59,801 bases of DNA, from contig MKUJ01000024.1 in assembly GCA_001897755.1 (NCBI GenBank), positions 1-59,801 of the forward strand. Reading direction: 5' to 3'. Source of the stretch: Afipia sp. 64-13. Its GTDB lineage: Bacteria; Pseudomonadota; Alphaproteobacteria; Rhizobiales; Xanthobacteraceae. The translations under genes and the position numbers were made by a program. Below the pieces are notes generated by a model. It had not been told where the DNA came from. It saw only the letters and a list, made by a program, of their open reading frames with translations, and searched no databases. This document shows, one piece after another, positions 22,262 to 30,744 of this stretch (its first letter is position 1; each line of letters begins with the position of its first letter).

Positions 22262-22349
22262 CGTCATCACCGGGCTCGTCCCGGTGATCCGCGTTTTGTC
22301 CAAACTTGCTAAAAGAACGTGGATGGCCGGGACTTCGTCCGGCCATGAC
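22262..22349. repeat. Paired CGTCATCACCGGG / GGATGGCCGGG palindrome
   Basis: Two hairpin modules: TCATCACCGGG...CCCGGTGA on the left and ATGGCCGG...CCGGCCAT on the right, separated by about 25 bp. One of at least six copies of this element in the window. It ends 14 bp before the hrpB start. Confidence 0.8.
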
Positions 22350-22363
22350 AACCGCGAGATCTC

Positions 22364-24859
22364 ATGATCTTCGACACTTCACTCCCCATCGATGCGGTTC
22401 TGGGCGAACTGACGCAGACGCTGGCGCGCGGCAACGCCGCCGTGCTGGTGGCGCCGCCGGGCGCGGGCAAGACCACGCGGGTGCCGCTGGCGCTGCTCGA
22501 TGCGCCGTGGGCGGAAAATAAGAAGATCATCGTGCTGGAGCCACGCCGCATCGCCGCGCGTGCCGCCGCCGACCGCATGGCGAAGACGCTCAGCGAACGC
22601 GCGGGCGAGACCGTTGGCTATCGCGTCCGTTTCGGCTCGAAAGTGTCGCGCAAGACACGGATCGAGGTCGTCACCGAAGGCATTTTCGCGCGGCAGATTC
22701 TCGACGATCCGGAACTCACCGGCGTCGCCGCCGTGCTGTTCGACGAATTTCACGAACGCTCGCTCGATGCCGATCTCGGTCTTGCATTGGCGCGCGACGC
22801 GCAGCAGGGCTTGCGCGAGGATTTGCGCATTCTGGTGATGTCGGCGACGCTCGACGGCGCGCGGGTGGCGAAGCTGCTCGGCGCTGCGCCGGTGGTGGAA
22901 AGCGAGGGCCGCGCTTTTCCGGTGGAGACGCGCTATCTCGGTCGCAAGCCGGACGTACAGGTCGAACGGCAGATGGCCGATGCGATTGCCGCGGCCTTGC
23001 GCGCCGACGCCGGTTCGGTGCTGGCGTTTCTGCCGGGCGCCGCCGAAATCCGCCGCACCCAGACCTTTCTGGCCGAGCGCGTCAACGATTCCGCCGTCGA
23101 AATCGTGCCGCTGTTCGGCGCGCTCGACGCCGCCGTGCAGGATCGGGCCATCGCGCCGGCGCCGCAGGGCCAGCGCAAGGTGGTGCTGGCGACCTCGATC
23201 GCCGAGACCTCACTGACCATCGAGGGCGTGCGTATCGTTGTGGATTCGGGACTCGCACGCGTGCCGCGCTATGAACCGGATATCGGGCTGACACGGCTGG
23301 AGACCATCCGCGCTTCGCGTGCAGCGGTGGACCAGCGCCGGGGCCGCGCCGGACGCACCGAACCCGGCGTGTGTTACCGGCTGTGGGACGAGCCGCAGAC
23401 CGCATCGTTCGAAGCGTTCACGCGGCCGGAGATTCTGTCGGCCGATCTGTCGTCGCTGGTGCTCGATCTCGCCGAATGGGGCGTGACCGATCCATCCACG
23501 CTGGCGTTTCTTGACCCGCCGCCCGCGCCGGCGTGGAGCGAGGCTTGTGCGCTGCTGCGCGAACTCGATGCGCTCGATGGTCAGGGCCATATCACCACGG
23601 AAGGCAAGAGCCTGCGCGGGCTGGCGCTGCCGCCGCGTCTGGCGCGGATGATCGTCGATGCGGCGAGAGAAGGCGCGGGCGAAGAGGCGGCGCTGATCGC
23701 CGCGATCCTCACCGAGCGCGGGCTTGGCGGCGACAGCGTCGATCTCGACGCGCGGCTCGATAATTTCCGCCGCGACCGCGCGTCGCGCGCGCAAGGCGCG
23801 CGGCAACTGGCGCAGCGCTGGGCCTCGCAGGTCTTGTCTCCCTCCCCCGTAGGCGGGGAAGGGTTGGGGAGGGGGCAGGCAGGGGATGCGCAGATCTCGA
23901 CCGGGATGATCCTCGCGCTGGCGTTCCCCGATCGTGTCGCGCGCAATCGCGGCAAGGCCAGCTTCACGCTGGCCAATGGCCGCGGCGCGAGTGTTGAACA
24001 AACCTCCGCACTGGCGCGCGAGCCTTATCTCGCGGTGGCCGAACTCACCGGCACCGCGGCGAGCGGACGCATTCTGCTGGCCGCGCCGATCATGCAAAGC
24101 GAGATCGAGGCGCGTTTCGCCGACCACATCACCGTGGATGACGAGATCAGCTTCGACAAAGCGGCGATGGCGCTACGGGCGCGGCGGCGCAAGCGGCTGC
24201 ATGCGCTGATGCTGTCCGAGCAACCGCTGGCGGTGGTGCCGTCGGAGGAGACCGCGCGCGTGCTGGCCGATGGCCTTGCCGGCACGAGCCTCGATCGGCT
24301 GCCGTGGTCGAAGGCGCTCAGGCAATGGCGCGACCGGGTGATGTTCCTGCGCACCGCCGCGCCCGACGAATGGCCCGATCTGTCCGACGCTGCGCTAATC
24401 GCCGGCCGGCAGGACTGGCTGGCACCGGCACTGCTCGACAAGACCGCGCTGGCGGATGTGTCGGCCGGCGAATTCTCTGACGCGCTGATGGCGCTGGTAC
24501 CGTGGAGCCATCGCGCGCAACTCGACCGCGAGGCGCCGACGCATTTCGAAGCGCCGACCGGCACCCAGCTTGCGATCGACTACGAGGCCGAGCAGGGGCC
24601 GACCATCGCCGTGCGGCTGCAGGAACTGTTCGGGCTGACGGTGCATCCCTCGATCGCGCGCGGAAAGATTCCGCTGGTGCTGGAATTGCTGTCGCCCGCG
24701 CATCGCCCGGTGCAGGTCACCCGCGATCTGCCGGGCTTCTGGCGCGGCTCCTATGCCGGCGTCCGCGCCGACCTGCGCGGCCGCTATCCGCGCCATCCCT
24801 GGCCGGAGGATCCGGCGAGTGCGCCGCCGACCCGCCGCGTCAAGCCGCGCGGAACCTGA
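22364..24859 (+). CDS. hrpB: ATP-dependent RNA helicase HrpB
   Basis: 831-aa DEAH/RHA-type helicase. P-loop APPGAGKTT (30-38), box II DEFHERS (about 127), SATLDG, and box VI VDQRRGRAGRTEPG; the C-terminal HA2, OB and HrpB_C parts follow. The exact role is unclear; homologues are linked to mRNA processing. An odd feature is a Pro/Gly-rich stretch at residues about 491-507 (LSPSPVGGEGLGRG) not expected in the family, encoded by a dispersed palindrome inserted without breaking the frame (see repeat at 23834). Confidence 0.94.
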   Translation: MIFDTSLPIDAVLGELTQTLARGNAAVLVAPPGAGKTTRVPLALLDAPWAENKKIIVLEPRRIAARAAADRMAKTLSERAGETVGYRVRFGSKVSRKTRIEVVTEGIFARQILDDPELTGVAAVLFDEFHERSLDADLGLALARDAQQGLREDLRILVMSATLDGARVAKLLGAAPVVESEGRAFPVETRYLGRKPDVQVERQMADAIAAALRADAGSVLAFLPGAAEIRRTQTFLAERVNDSAVEIVPLFGALDAAVQDRAIAPAPQGQRKVVLATSIAETSLTIEGVRIVVDSGLARVPRYEPDIGLTRLETIRASRAAVDQRRGRAGRTEPGVCYRLWDEPQTASFEAFTRPEILSADLSSLVLDLAEWGVTDPSTLAFLDPPPAPAWSEACALLRELDALDGQGHITTEGKSLRGLALPPRLARMIVDAAREGAGEEAALIAAILTERGLGGDSVDLDARLDNFRRDRASRAQGARQLAQRWASQVLSPSPVGGEGLGRGQAGDAQISTGMILALAFPDRVARNRGKASFTLANGRGASVEQTSALAREPYLAVAELTGTAASGRILLAAPIMQSEIEARFADHITVDDEISFDKAAMALRARRRKRLHALMLSEQPLAVVPSEETARVLADGLAGTSLDRLPWSKALRQWRDRVMFLRTAAPDEWPDLSDAALIAGRQDWLAPALLDKTALADVSAGEFSDALMALVPWSHRAQLDREAPTHFEAPTGTQLAIDYEAEQGPTIAVRLQELFGLTVHPSIARGKIPLVLELLSPAHRPVQVTRDLPGFWRGSYAGVRADLRGRYPRHPWPEDPASAPPTRRVKPRGT
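23834..23880. repeat. CTCCCTCCCCC...GGGGAGGGGG repeat inside hrpB
   Basis: CTCCCTCCCCCG and GGTTGGGGAGGGGG flank GTAGGCGGGGAA, the same style of G/C palindrome found between genes at 3584, 12217 and 37442. Here it is read in frame within hrpB, contributing about 15 residues between the helicase core and the C-terminal region. Confidence 0.65.
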
Positions 24860-24992
24860 GCCGCGCAAAGCCTGCGTTAACCCTTCGCTCACCGTTTTGA
24901 CCGAAAAACACCGCGCTGTTGCGCTGTCTTGGGCCAATTTCCGCTCCGGCATGATGTGATCGGCGAAGAAGATCAACCAGGCGGGCGTCGGT

Positions 24993-25520
24993 ATGCGTAC
25001 CCTCATGATCGCGGCGGCAATTCTCGCCATCTCCGGGACCTTCATGGCCGAGGTGGCGAACCGGATGACGGACAACGCCGCGCAGGCCAAAGCCGCCGAA
25101 CATACCAAGGTGATGAATGCCTACGCCGCGATGCCTGCCGATGCCGGCGCGCGCCGCGTCGCCTTGTCCCCCGATAATCGCGGCCATTTCCAGGCCGATG
25201 CGCGGGTCGATGGCCGCGAGATCGGCTTTCTGGTCGATACCGGCGCGACCGTGATCGCGCTGACCGAGAAGGACGCGGCGCGGATCGGCATCCGTCCGTT
25301 CGACAGCGACTACACCACGCAGGTCAACACCGCGAACGGCCCGGCCAAGGCTGCGCGGGCGCGCATCAACCGCATCGAGATCGGTGGCGTGGTGGTGCGC
25401 GACGTCGAGGCCTTGGTGATGCCCGACAAGGCGCTCGGCCAGAACCTGCTCGGCATGGCATTCCTTTCCAGGCTCAAGCGCTTCGAATACAGCGGCGGCA
25501 GGCTGGTGCTGGAGCAGTAA
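24993..25520 (+). CDS. Retropepsin-like aspartic protease, TIGR02281 family
   Basis: 175 aa. One N-terminal hydrophobic segment (LMIAAAILAISGTFMA) anchors or exports it; the rest is a single retroviral-protease-like domain with the active-site motif LVDTGATVIALT (Asp82) and a later hydrophobic QNLLGMAFLSRL, the usual second half. As in retropepsins, a homodimer would be needed to bring two Asp residues together. Periplasmic location is inferred from the N-terminus. Substrate unknown. Confidence 0.85.
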   Translation: MRTLMIAAAILAISGTFMAEVANRMTDNAAQAKAAEHTKVMNAYAAMPADAGARRVALSPDNRGHFQADARVDGREIGFLVDTGATVIALTEKDAARIGIRPFDSDYTTQVNTANGPAKAARARINRIEIGGVVVRDVEALVMPDKALGQNLLGMAFLSRLKRFEYSGGRLVLEQ

Positions 25521-25548
25521 GGTTTCGCTTCCATCGCGATCTCTCCTT

Positions 25549-25638
25549 CGTCATGCCCGGACTTGTTCCGGGCATCCACGCCTTTTCAACGTGCAGAGTC
25601 TTAAGACGTGGATGGCCGGGTCAAGCCCGGCCGTGACA
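25549..25638. repeat. Paired CGTCATGCCCGG / GGATGGCCGGG palindrome
   Basis: TCATGCCCGGA...TCCGGGCAT, CACG spacer, then GTGGATGGCCGGGTCAAGCC with GGCCGTGAC. Lies in the convergent gap between the protease and the DUF938 gene and can fold into two strong hairpins. Confidence 0.8.
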
Positions 25639-25662
25639 GTTCAGTGATTGATCGGCACCGCG

Positions 25663-26271
25663 TCACACCTTCCGAAACACCACGCTCAGATTGTTCGCCG
25701 GCATCTCGGTGACCTGTGGTCCAGAGAAGCCCGCTGCGCGGGCGAGCGCCGCCACGTCCGCGAGATCGCGCAGACCCCATTGCGGATTGCGCGCCTTCAG
25801 GTCGGTGTCGAACGCCTCGTTGCTCGGCGCGGTCACGACCTCGGCGCGGCGGTACGGTCCGTAGAGATAGAGCGGCGCGCCGGGGCGCAGGATTTGCGCC
25901 GCACCCCGCATCAGGCCCTCGGTCGCCCCCCACGGCGCGATATGGATCATGTTGATGCACAGCATCGCGTCGGCCGCATCGAGCATGCGCGGCCAGTCCG
26001 GCGCAGTGACGTCGAGGGTCAGCGGCGGGCGAATGTTTGCTGCGCCGCTGTCCTCGGTCCAGGCTTTGATGCTGCGCACCGCCTCCGGCTGCGGATCGGA
26101 CGGCTGGAAGGTCAAATGCGGGAAGGCACGGGCGAAGTGCAGCGCGTGTTCGCCGGAGCCGGAGGCGATCTCCAGCACCAGGCCCGAGGGCGGCAGCACG
26201 CCGCGCAGCACGTCAAGGATGGCGTCGCGGTTGCGGGCCGTGGCGGGGTAGTGCAAGCGCTCGTCGATCAT
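25663..26271 (-). CDS. DUF938 family SAM-dependent methyltransferase
   Basis: 202 aa. N-terminal PATARNRDAIL, then SAM-binding motif I VLEIASGSGEHALHFA, an acidic QPSDPQ after strand 2, and CINMIHIAPW, which together are typical of the DUF938 proteins (annotated as class I methyltransferases; substrate unknown). ATG 26271 gives the family's usual N-terminus; 41 in-frame codons upstream up to 26394 run into the opposite promoter region and are not credible. Confidence 0.85.
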   Translation of the reverse strand: MIDERLHYPATARNRDAILDVLRGVLPPSGLVLEIASGSGEHALHFARAFPHLTFQPSDPQPEAVRSIKAWTEDSGAANIRPPLTLDVTAPDWPRMLDAADAMLCINMIHIAPWGATEGLMRGAAQILRPGAPLYLYGPYRRAEVVTAPSNEAFDTDLKARNPQWGLRDLADVAALARAAGFSGPQVTEMPANNLSVVFRKV

Positions 26272-26405
26272 GGCATCCTTGGACGTAAGAAGCGGCTGCA
26301 ATCCGCCGCAATTCGTTTTTAAATGTTCGCTCCCGCCTTTCCACGGCCGGACGCTTTGTCTATGGCTTGCTGGATATTCGATCTTTTCCGCCAAGAGGCC
26401 AATGC

Positions 26406-27905
26406 ATGTTTCCCAAGCCCAAAGCCGAGCTCAAGCCCAATACCTATGCCTATGAATCGGAGCCGATGGTGAAGGCCACGGGCTTTCGCGAATACGACGC
26501 GCGCTGGCTGTTCGGCAAGGAAATCAACCTGATGGGTATTCAGGCGCTGGGCATGGGGCTGGGCACCATGATCGGCGAGATGGGGGTGAAGCAGGAGATC
26601 GTCACCGCGCACGACTTCCGCGGCTACTCGGCCTCGATCAAATATGCCCTGATCTCGGGCCTGCTCGCCGCCGGCTGCAAGGTGCACGACATCGGCCTCG
26701 CGGTGACGCCGATGGCCTATTTCGCGCAGTTTGATCTCGACGTGCCCTGCGTCGCCATGGTCACGGCCTCGCACAACGACAATGGCTGGACCGGTGTGAA
26801 GATGGGCGCCAACCGCCCCTTGACCTTCGGGCCTGACGAGATGAACCGGCTCAAGGACATCGTGCTGAATGCCGATTTCAAGCTGAAGCCGGCGGGCGGC
26901 TATCAGTTTCACGAGAACTTCCCGGCGCGCTACATCGCCGACCTCACCAAGCGCAAGCCGTTCGCGCGCCGCATCCGAGCCGTGGTCGCCTGCGGCAACG
27001 GCACCGCCGGCGCGTTCGCGCCGCAGGTGCTGGAGAAGCTCGGCGTCGATGTGATTCCGCTCGATGTCGAGCTCGATCACACCTTCCCGAAATACAATCC
27101 CAATCCCGAAGACATGGAGATGTTGCACGCGATCCGCGATGCAGTGCTGGAGCACAAGGCCGATGTCGGTCTCGGCTTCGACGGCGACGGCGACCGCTGC
27201 GGCGTGGTGGACAATACCGGCGAGGAGATCTTCGCCGACAAGGTCGGCGTGATGCTGGCGCGCGACATGTCTGCGATCCACAAGGGCGCCGAGTTCGTTG
27301 TCGACGTGAAATCGACCGGCCTGTTCGTGACCGACCCGGTGCTGCAGCAACAGGGCGCCAAGGCGACCTATTGGAAGACCGGCCACTCCTACATGAAACG
27401 CCGCACCCATGAACTGGGCGCGCTCGCAGGTTTTGAGAAGTCCGGCCACTTCTTCTTCAATCCACCGGTCGGCCGCGGCTATGACGATGGTCTCGTCTCA
27501 GCCATCGCGGTGTGCGAGATGCTCGACCATGCGCCCGGCAAGTCGATGGCGGATCTCAAGAACGCGCTGCCGAAAACCTGGTCGTCTCCCACCATGTCGC
27601 CGCACTGCGCGGACGAGGCCAAATACGGCATCGTCGAGAAGGTGGTGAAGCATTTCGAGGCGGCGAAGGCGAAGGGCGACAAGGTCGCCGGCCAGCCGAT
27701 CCGCGATCTCGTCACCGTCAACGGCGTGCGCGTCACCTGCGAGGACGGCAGCTGGGGTCTGGTGCGGGCCTCCTCGAACAAGCCCGAGCTTGTGGTGGTG
27801 GTGGAAAGCCCGGTCTCCGAGCAGCGCATGCGCGACATGTTCGAGGCGATGGACAGCGTGCTGCGCACCCATCCCGAAGTCGGCGAGTACAATCAGAAGA
27901 TTTGA
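26406..27905 (+). CDS. Phosphomannomutase/phosphoglucomutase
   Basis: 499-aa alpha-D-phosphohexomutase. Catalytic phosphoserine in VTASHNDNG (Ser122), metal loop DGDGDR (259-264), sugar-binding loop EKSGHFFF and phosphate-binding loop VRASSNKPEL. Interconverts hexose 1- and 6-phosphates to make GDP-mannose or UDP-glucose precursors; with ugd close by it may feed surface polysaccharide. Substrate preference cannot be read from sequence. Start ATG 26406 (MFPKPKAEL). Confidence 0.93.
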   Translation: MFPKPKAELKPNTYAYESEPMVKATGFREYDARWLFGKEINLMGIQALGMGLGTMIGEMGVKQEIVTAHDFRGYSASIKYALISGLLAAGCKVHDIGLAVTPMAYFAQFDLDVPCVAMVTASHNDNGWTGVKMGANRPLTFGPDEMNRLKDIVLNADFKLKPAGGYQFHENFPARYIADLTKRKPFARRIRAVVACGNGTAGAFAPQVLEKLGVDVIPLDVELDHTFPKYNPNPEDMEMLHAIRDAVLEHKADVGLGFDGDGDRCGVVDNTGEEIFADKVGVMLARDMSAIHKGAEFVVDVKSTGLFVTDPVLQQQGAKATYWKTGHSYMKRRTHELGALAGFEKSGHFFFNPPVGRGYDDGLVSAIAVCEMLDHAPGKSMADLKNALPKTWSSPTMSPHCADEAKYGIVEKVVKHFEAAKAKGDKVAGQPIRDLVTVNGVRVTCEDGSWGLVRASSNKPELVVVVESPVSEQRMRDMFEAMDSVLRTHPEVGEYNQKI

Positions 27906-27946
27906 GGGCGGACTTACAAGCTTAAGTCAGCGTGTTTGTTCAGATA

Positions 27947-28036
27947 CGTCATGGCCGGGCTCGTCCCGGCCATCCACGTCTTAGTTGCCGCCGTATCCCG
28001 AAGACGTGGATGCCCGGCACAAGGCCGGGCATGACG
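27947..28036. repeat. Paired GTCATGGCCGGGC / GATGCCCGGC palindrome
   Basis: GTCATGGCCGGGCTCGTCCC with GGCCATCCACGTC, then GACGTGGATGCCCGGC with GCCGGGCATGAC. The inner CACGTCTT/AAGACGTG arms also pair, so the whole element can form a cruciform. It sits between the mutase and the convergent LysR gene, where it can terminate both. Confidence 0.85.
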
Positions 28037-28041
28037 ATAAA

Positions 28042-28926
28042 TTAGTGCACCTCCGCGATCAGTCTCTCCAGTTCGCGTTCGGCCTGCGTCACATAGCGCT
28101 CCTTGTGGCGCAGCAGGAAGAAGCGGCGCGAGGGGACCTGGAGTTTCAGCTCGACCAGCGTGCCGGCTTTCAGAAGGGTTGCGACCACGATGCGCGAGAT
28201 GATGGTGGCGCCAGCGCCCGCCACCACAGCGGCGCGCACCGATTCGTTGGACGGCAGTTCGAGCGTGATGGCGATGTCGCCGCGCGCGATGCCGAAACCC
28301 GCCAGCACCGTCTCGAACACATGGCGCGTGCCCGAACCCTGCTCGCGCACCACCCAGCTTGCGGTTTTCAGTTGCGCGGGCGTCAGTGTCCGCAGCTTGG
28401 CCCATGGGTGAGAGGCGGCGACCACCAGCGCGAGTTCGTCCTCGGCGATCCCGGTGGCGACAAGGCCGGGCTCCTCGGTCTCGCCCTCGATGAAGCCGAC
28501 ATCGGCAAGACCGTCGCGCACCCAGGTTGCGACCTGCTCGGTGTTGCCGATCTTCAATGCGATGTCGATCCCGGGATAACGCTGGTGATATTGATGGATC
28601 AGCGGCGGCAGCCAGTAATTGCCGACGGTCTGGCTCGCCGCCAGCGATAGCGAGCCGCGGGTCAGGCCGGCAAGATCGGCGAGCACGGCCTCGGCGGCGG
28701 CGGCGCGCGCCAGCACGGCGCGGGCCTCGACCGCGAACTGCCGGCCGGCATCGGTCAGCTTGATGCGGCGGCCGATGCGGTCGAACAGCTTGATCGCGTA
28801 GCGCGTCTCAAGCGCGGCGATCGCCGCGCTTGTCGCTGACTGGGTGAGATTGAGGACGCCGGCGGCACGTGTCATGTGCTCCTGCTCCGCAACGGCAACG
28901 AAGATGCGAAGCTGTTCCAGCGTCAT
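28042..28926 (-). CDS. LysR family regulator (YeiE/CbbR-like)
   Basis: 294 aa. N-terminal helix-turn-helix (about 1-65: MTLEQLRIFVAVAEQEHMTR, then QSATSAAIAALE) and a periplasmic-binding-like effector domain. Its start follows the yeiH stop by eight bases on the same strand, so the two form an operon. In enterobacteria a LysR regulator (YeiE) sits next to yeiH but divergently. Likely effector is a sulphur-related or other small anion; not determinable here. Confidence 0.92.
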   Translation of the reverse strand: MTLEQLRIFVAVAEQEHMTRAAGVLNLTQSATSAAIAALETRYAIKLFDRIGRRIKLTDAGRQFAVEARAVLARAAAAEAVLADLAGLTRGSLSLAASQTVGNYWLPPLIHQYHQRYPGIDIALKIGNTEQVATWVRDGLADVGFIEGETEEPGLVATGIAEDELALVVAASHPWAKLRTLTPAQLKTASWVVREQGSGTRHVFETVLAGFGIARGDIAITLELPSNESVRAAVVAGAGATIISRIVVATLLKAGTLVELKLQVPSRRFFLLRHKERYVTQAERELERLIAEVH

Positions 28927-28934
28927 TCATGGTC

Positions 28935-29975
28935 CTAGGAGGTGAGCTTGATCAGCGTCAGGCTGAGCAGAGCGATGAACAGCGACGCCGCGGCACCGAG
29001 CATCAACGGACGCAGCCCCTTGGCGTAGAGCTTGCCGATATCGGTTTCGAGACCCATCGCCGCCAGCGCCATCGACAGCATGAAGGTGGTGATCGAGACG
29101 ATCACCGTCTTGGCTTCCGGCGGAACGGTGATGATGCTGTTGAGGCCGATCAGCGCGATGAAGCCGAACACGAACCACGGCAGCGGTGCCTTGGCGCTCG
29201 ATGTACCGTGGGTGCGGCGGCTCGCGATCACGCCGAGAGAGATCACCAGCGGCGCCAGCAGCATGACGCGCGACAGCTTGGCGATGGTGCCGAACTCGCC
29301 GGCCTGCTTGCCTTCCTGGAACGCGGCGGCAACCACCTGCGCGATCTCGTGGATCGAGGAGCCGGTCCACAGGCCGTAGGCGCGCGGATCGAGATGCAGC
29401 AGATGCGTGAGTGTCGGATAGGCGAACATGGCGATCGAGCCGAATACCGTGACGCAGGCGACCGCATAGGCCACATCTTCGTCCGGAGCGCGGGTGACGG
29501 TGTTGGTGGCAATCACGGCGGACGCACCGCAGATCGAGGTGCCCGCGCCAATCAGTTCGGCGAGTTTGGGGTCGACGCCGATCAGCCGGCCGAACCAGCC
29601 GGTGAACAGGAAGGTCGCAACCAGACAGGTCACGATAATGGCGAAGCCGACCGCGCCGACTTCGATCACCTGCGTGATGGTGAGCTGCAGGCCGAGCAGG
29701 ATGATCGCGCCGCGCAGGATCCGCCGCAGCGAGAAGGTGACGCCCGGCTTGGCGTTGGCCGGCGTGCCGACCAGATTGTGGAAGATCATGCCGAGCAGGA
29801 TCGCCAGGATCAGCGGGCTGAAGGTGGAAATCACCGGCAGTCGCTGCATGCCGAAGGCGGCCGCCGCGATCAGGGTGGTCAAAAACAGGCCGGGCCAGAT
29901 GCCGCTCGCGATGCGGAAGCGCACGACGGGGCGCGGTTGTTCCGCGGCAATATCCGAGGCGGTGGTGGTGGTCAT
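28935..29975 (-). CDS. YeiH family putative sulfate exporter
   Basis: 346 aa, about ten membrane helices. The motif [18 protein letters not shown] and the second [13 protein letters not shown] are the hallmarks of PF03601 (YeiH) proteins, which are classed as putative sulfate or small-anion exporters and linked to taurine or sulfite metabolism. Start ATG 29975 has AAGGAG about 12 bases upstream; the upstream in-frame start at 30002 would add nine unlikely residues. Co-transcribed with the LysR gene. Confidence 0.88.
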   Translation of the reverse strand: MTTTTASDIAAEQPRPVVRFRIASGIWPGLFLTTLIAAAAFGMQRLPVISTFSPLILAILLGMIFHNLVGTPANAKPGVTFSLRRILRGAIILLGLQLTITQVIEVGAVGFAIIVTCLVATFLFTGWFGRLIGVDPKLAELIGAGTSICGASAVIATNTVTRAPDEDVAYAVACVTVFGSIAMFAYPTLTHLLHLDPRAYGLWTGSSIHEIAQVVAAAFQEGKQAGEFGTIAKLSRVMLLAPLVISLGVIASRRTHGTSSAKAPLPWFVFGFIALIGLNSIITVPPEAKTVIVSITTFMLSMALAAMGLETDIGKLYAKGLRPLMLGAAASLFIALLSLTLIKLTS

Positions 29976-30004
29976 GATGGCCGAGCTCCTTGTTCCGGCC
30001 AAAA

Positions 30005-30023
30005 TGATCGCAAATTACGATCA
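30005..30023 (-). promoter_or_regulatory. 19-bp dyad upstream of yeiH, candidate LysR operator
   Basis: TGATCG (30005-30010) and CGATCA (30018-30023) form a perfect inverted repeat around CAAATTA, 30 bp before the yeiH ATG; it contains a T-N11-A core as LysR sites do. A TATAAT hexamer (30037-30042 on the minus strand) lies just upstream, so the dyad would fall at about +10 to +30 of the transcript. The role is inferred. Confidence 0.5.
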
Positions 30024-30148
30024 ATCACTCCAATTCATTATATATGTCTGTTTCATCGTTTAAAGCGATTATTTTAACGACAAAAACCGGACGGAAACGG
30101 GACCGCCCGGGTTCGGGTGATGTGGAAGCTCGCTGGCTGGGCGGCGGC

Positions 30149-30661
30149 TCAGACCGCGCTGGCGGCCGGCACCGGCAGCGCCGTCACCGACTTGATCTTT
30201 TCCATCGCAAAGCGCGAGGTCACGTTCTTCAACGATACCGCGCTGATCAGTTTTTTGTAAAAGATATCATAGCTTTGCATGTCGGCAACGACCACGCGCA
30301 GCATGTAGTCGACGTCGCCCGCCATGCGGTAGAATTCCATCACCTCCGGCATGGCGCTGACCGCATCGGCGAATTTTGTCAGCCAGGCGTCGGAATGGTC
30401 GCCGCTTTCCACCGAGACGAACACGGTGATGCCGAGTCCGATCTTGTTCTGATCGACCAGTGCGACGCGGCGCAGGATGATGCCTTCGGCCTCCAGCCGC
30501 TGGATGCGCTTCCAGCACGGGGTTGAGGACAGCCCGACCCGGTCGCCGATTTCGGCCACTGACAGCGAGGCATCGTCCTGCAGTACGGTCAGGATCTTGC
30601 GGTCGATGGCATCGAGCCGGCGCGGAGTATCGAGTGCGGGGGCGGCGGCGATATCGGACAT
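30149..30661 (-). CDS. Lrp/AsnC family regulator
   Basis: 170 aa. N-terminal winged helix (about 18-70: LDAIDRKILTVLQDDASLSV and DRVGLSSTPCWKRIQRLEA) and C-terminal RAM ligand domain (ITVFVSVES..., MAGDVDYMLRVVV). The final 30 residues are somewhat longer than in E. coli Lrp. Probably senses an amino acid. It is preceded by a dyad overlapping its promoter (30671-30708), which suggests autoregulation. Confidence 0.93.
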   Translation of the reverse strand: MSDIAAAPALDTPRRLDAIDRKILTVLQDDASLSVAEIGDRVGLSSTPCWKRIQRLEAEGIILRRVALVDQNKIGLGITVFVSVESGDHSDAWLTKFADAVSAMPEVMEFYRMAGDVDYMLRVVVADMQSYDIFYKKLISAVSLKNVTSRFAMEKIKSVTALPVPAASAV

Positions 30662-30670
30662 TGAAAGAAC

Positions 30671-30708
30671 TTTCTATATTCACAGTTATATAGCCTGATA
30701 TATAGAAA
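30671..30708 (-). promoter_or_regulatory. Dyad before the Lrp gene, candidate autoregulatory site
   Basis: TTTCTATAT (30671-30679) and ATATAGAAA (30700-30708) are a perfect 9-bp inverted repeat 10 to 47 bp upstream of the Lrp ATG, in very AT-rich DNA. Size and A/T content fit Lrp-type sites; binding is inferred. Confidence 0.5.
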
Positions 30709-30744
30709 AATCTTCTTAGGCAAGGGGTTTCGCGGCTTGACAAG

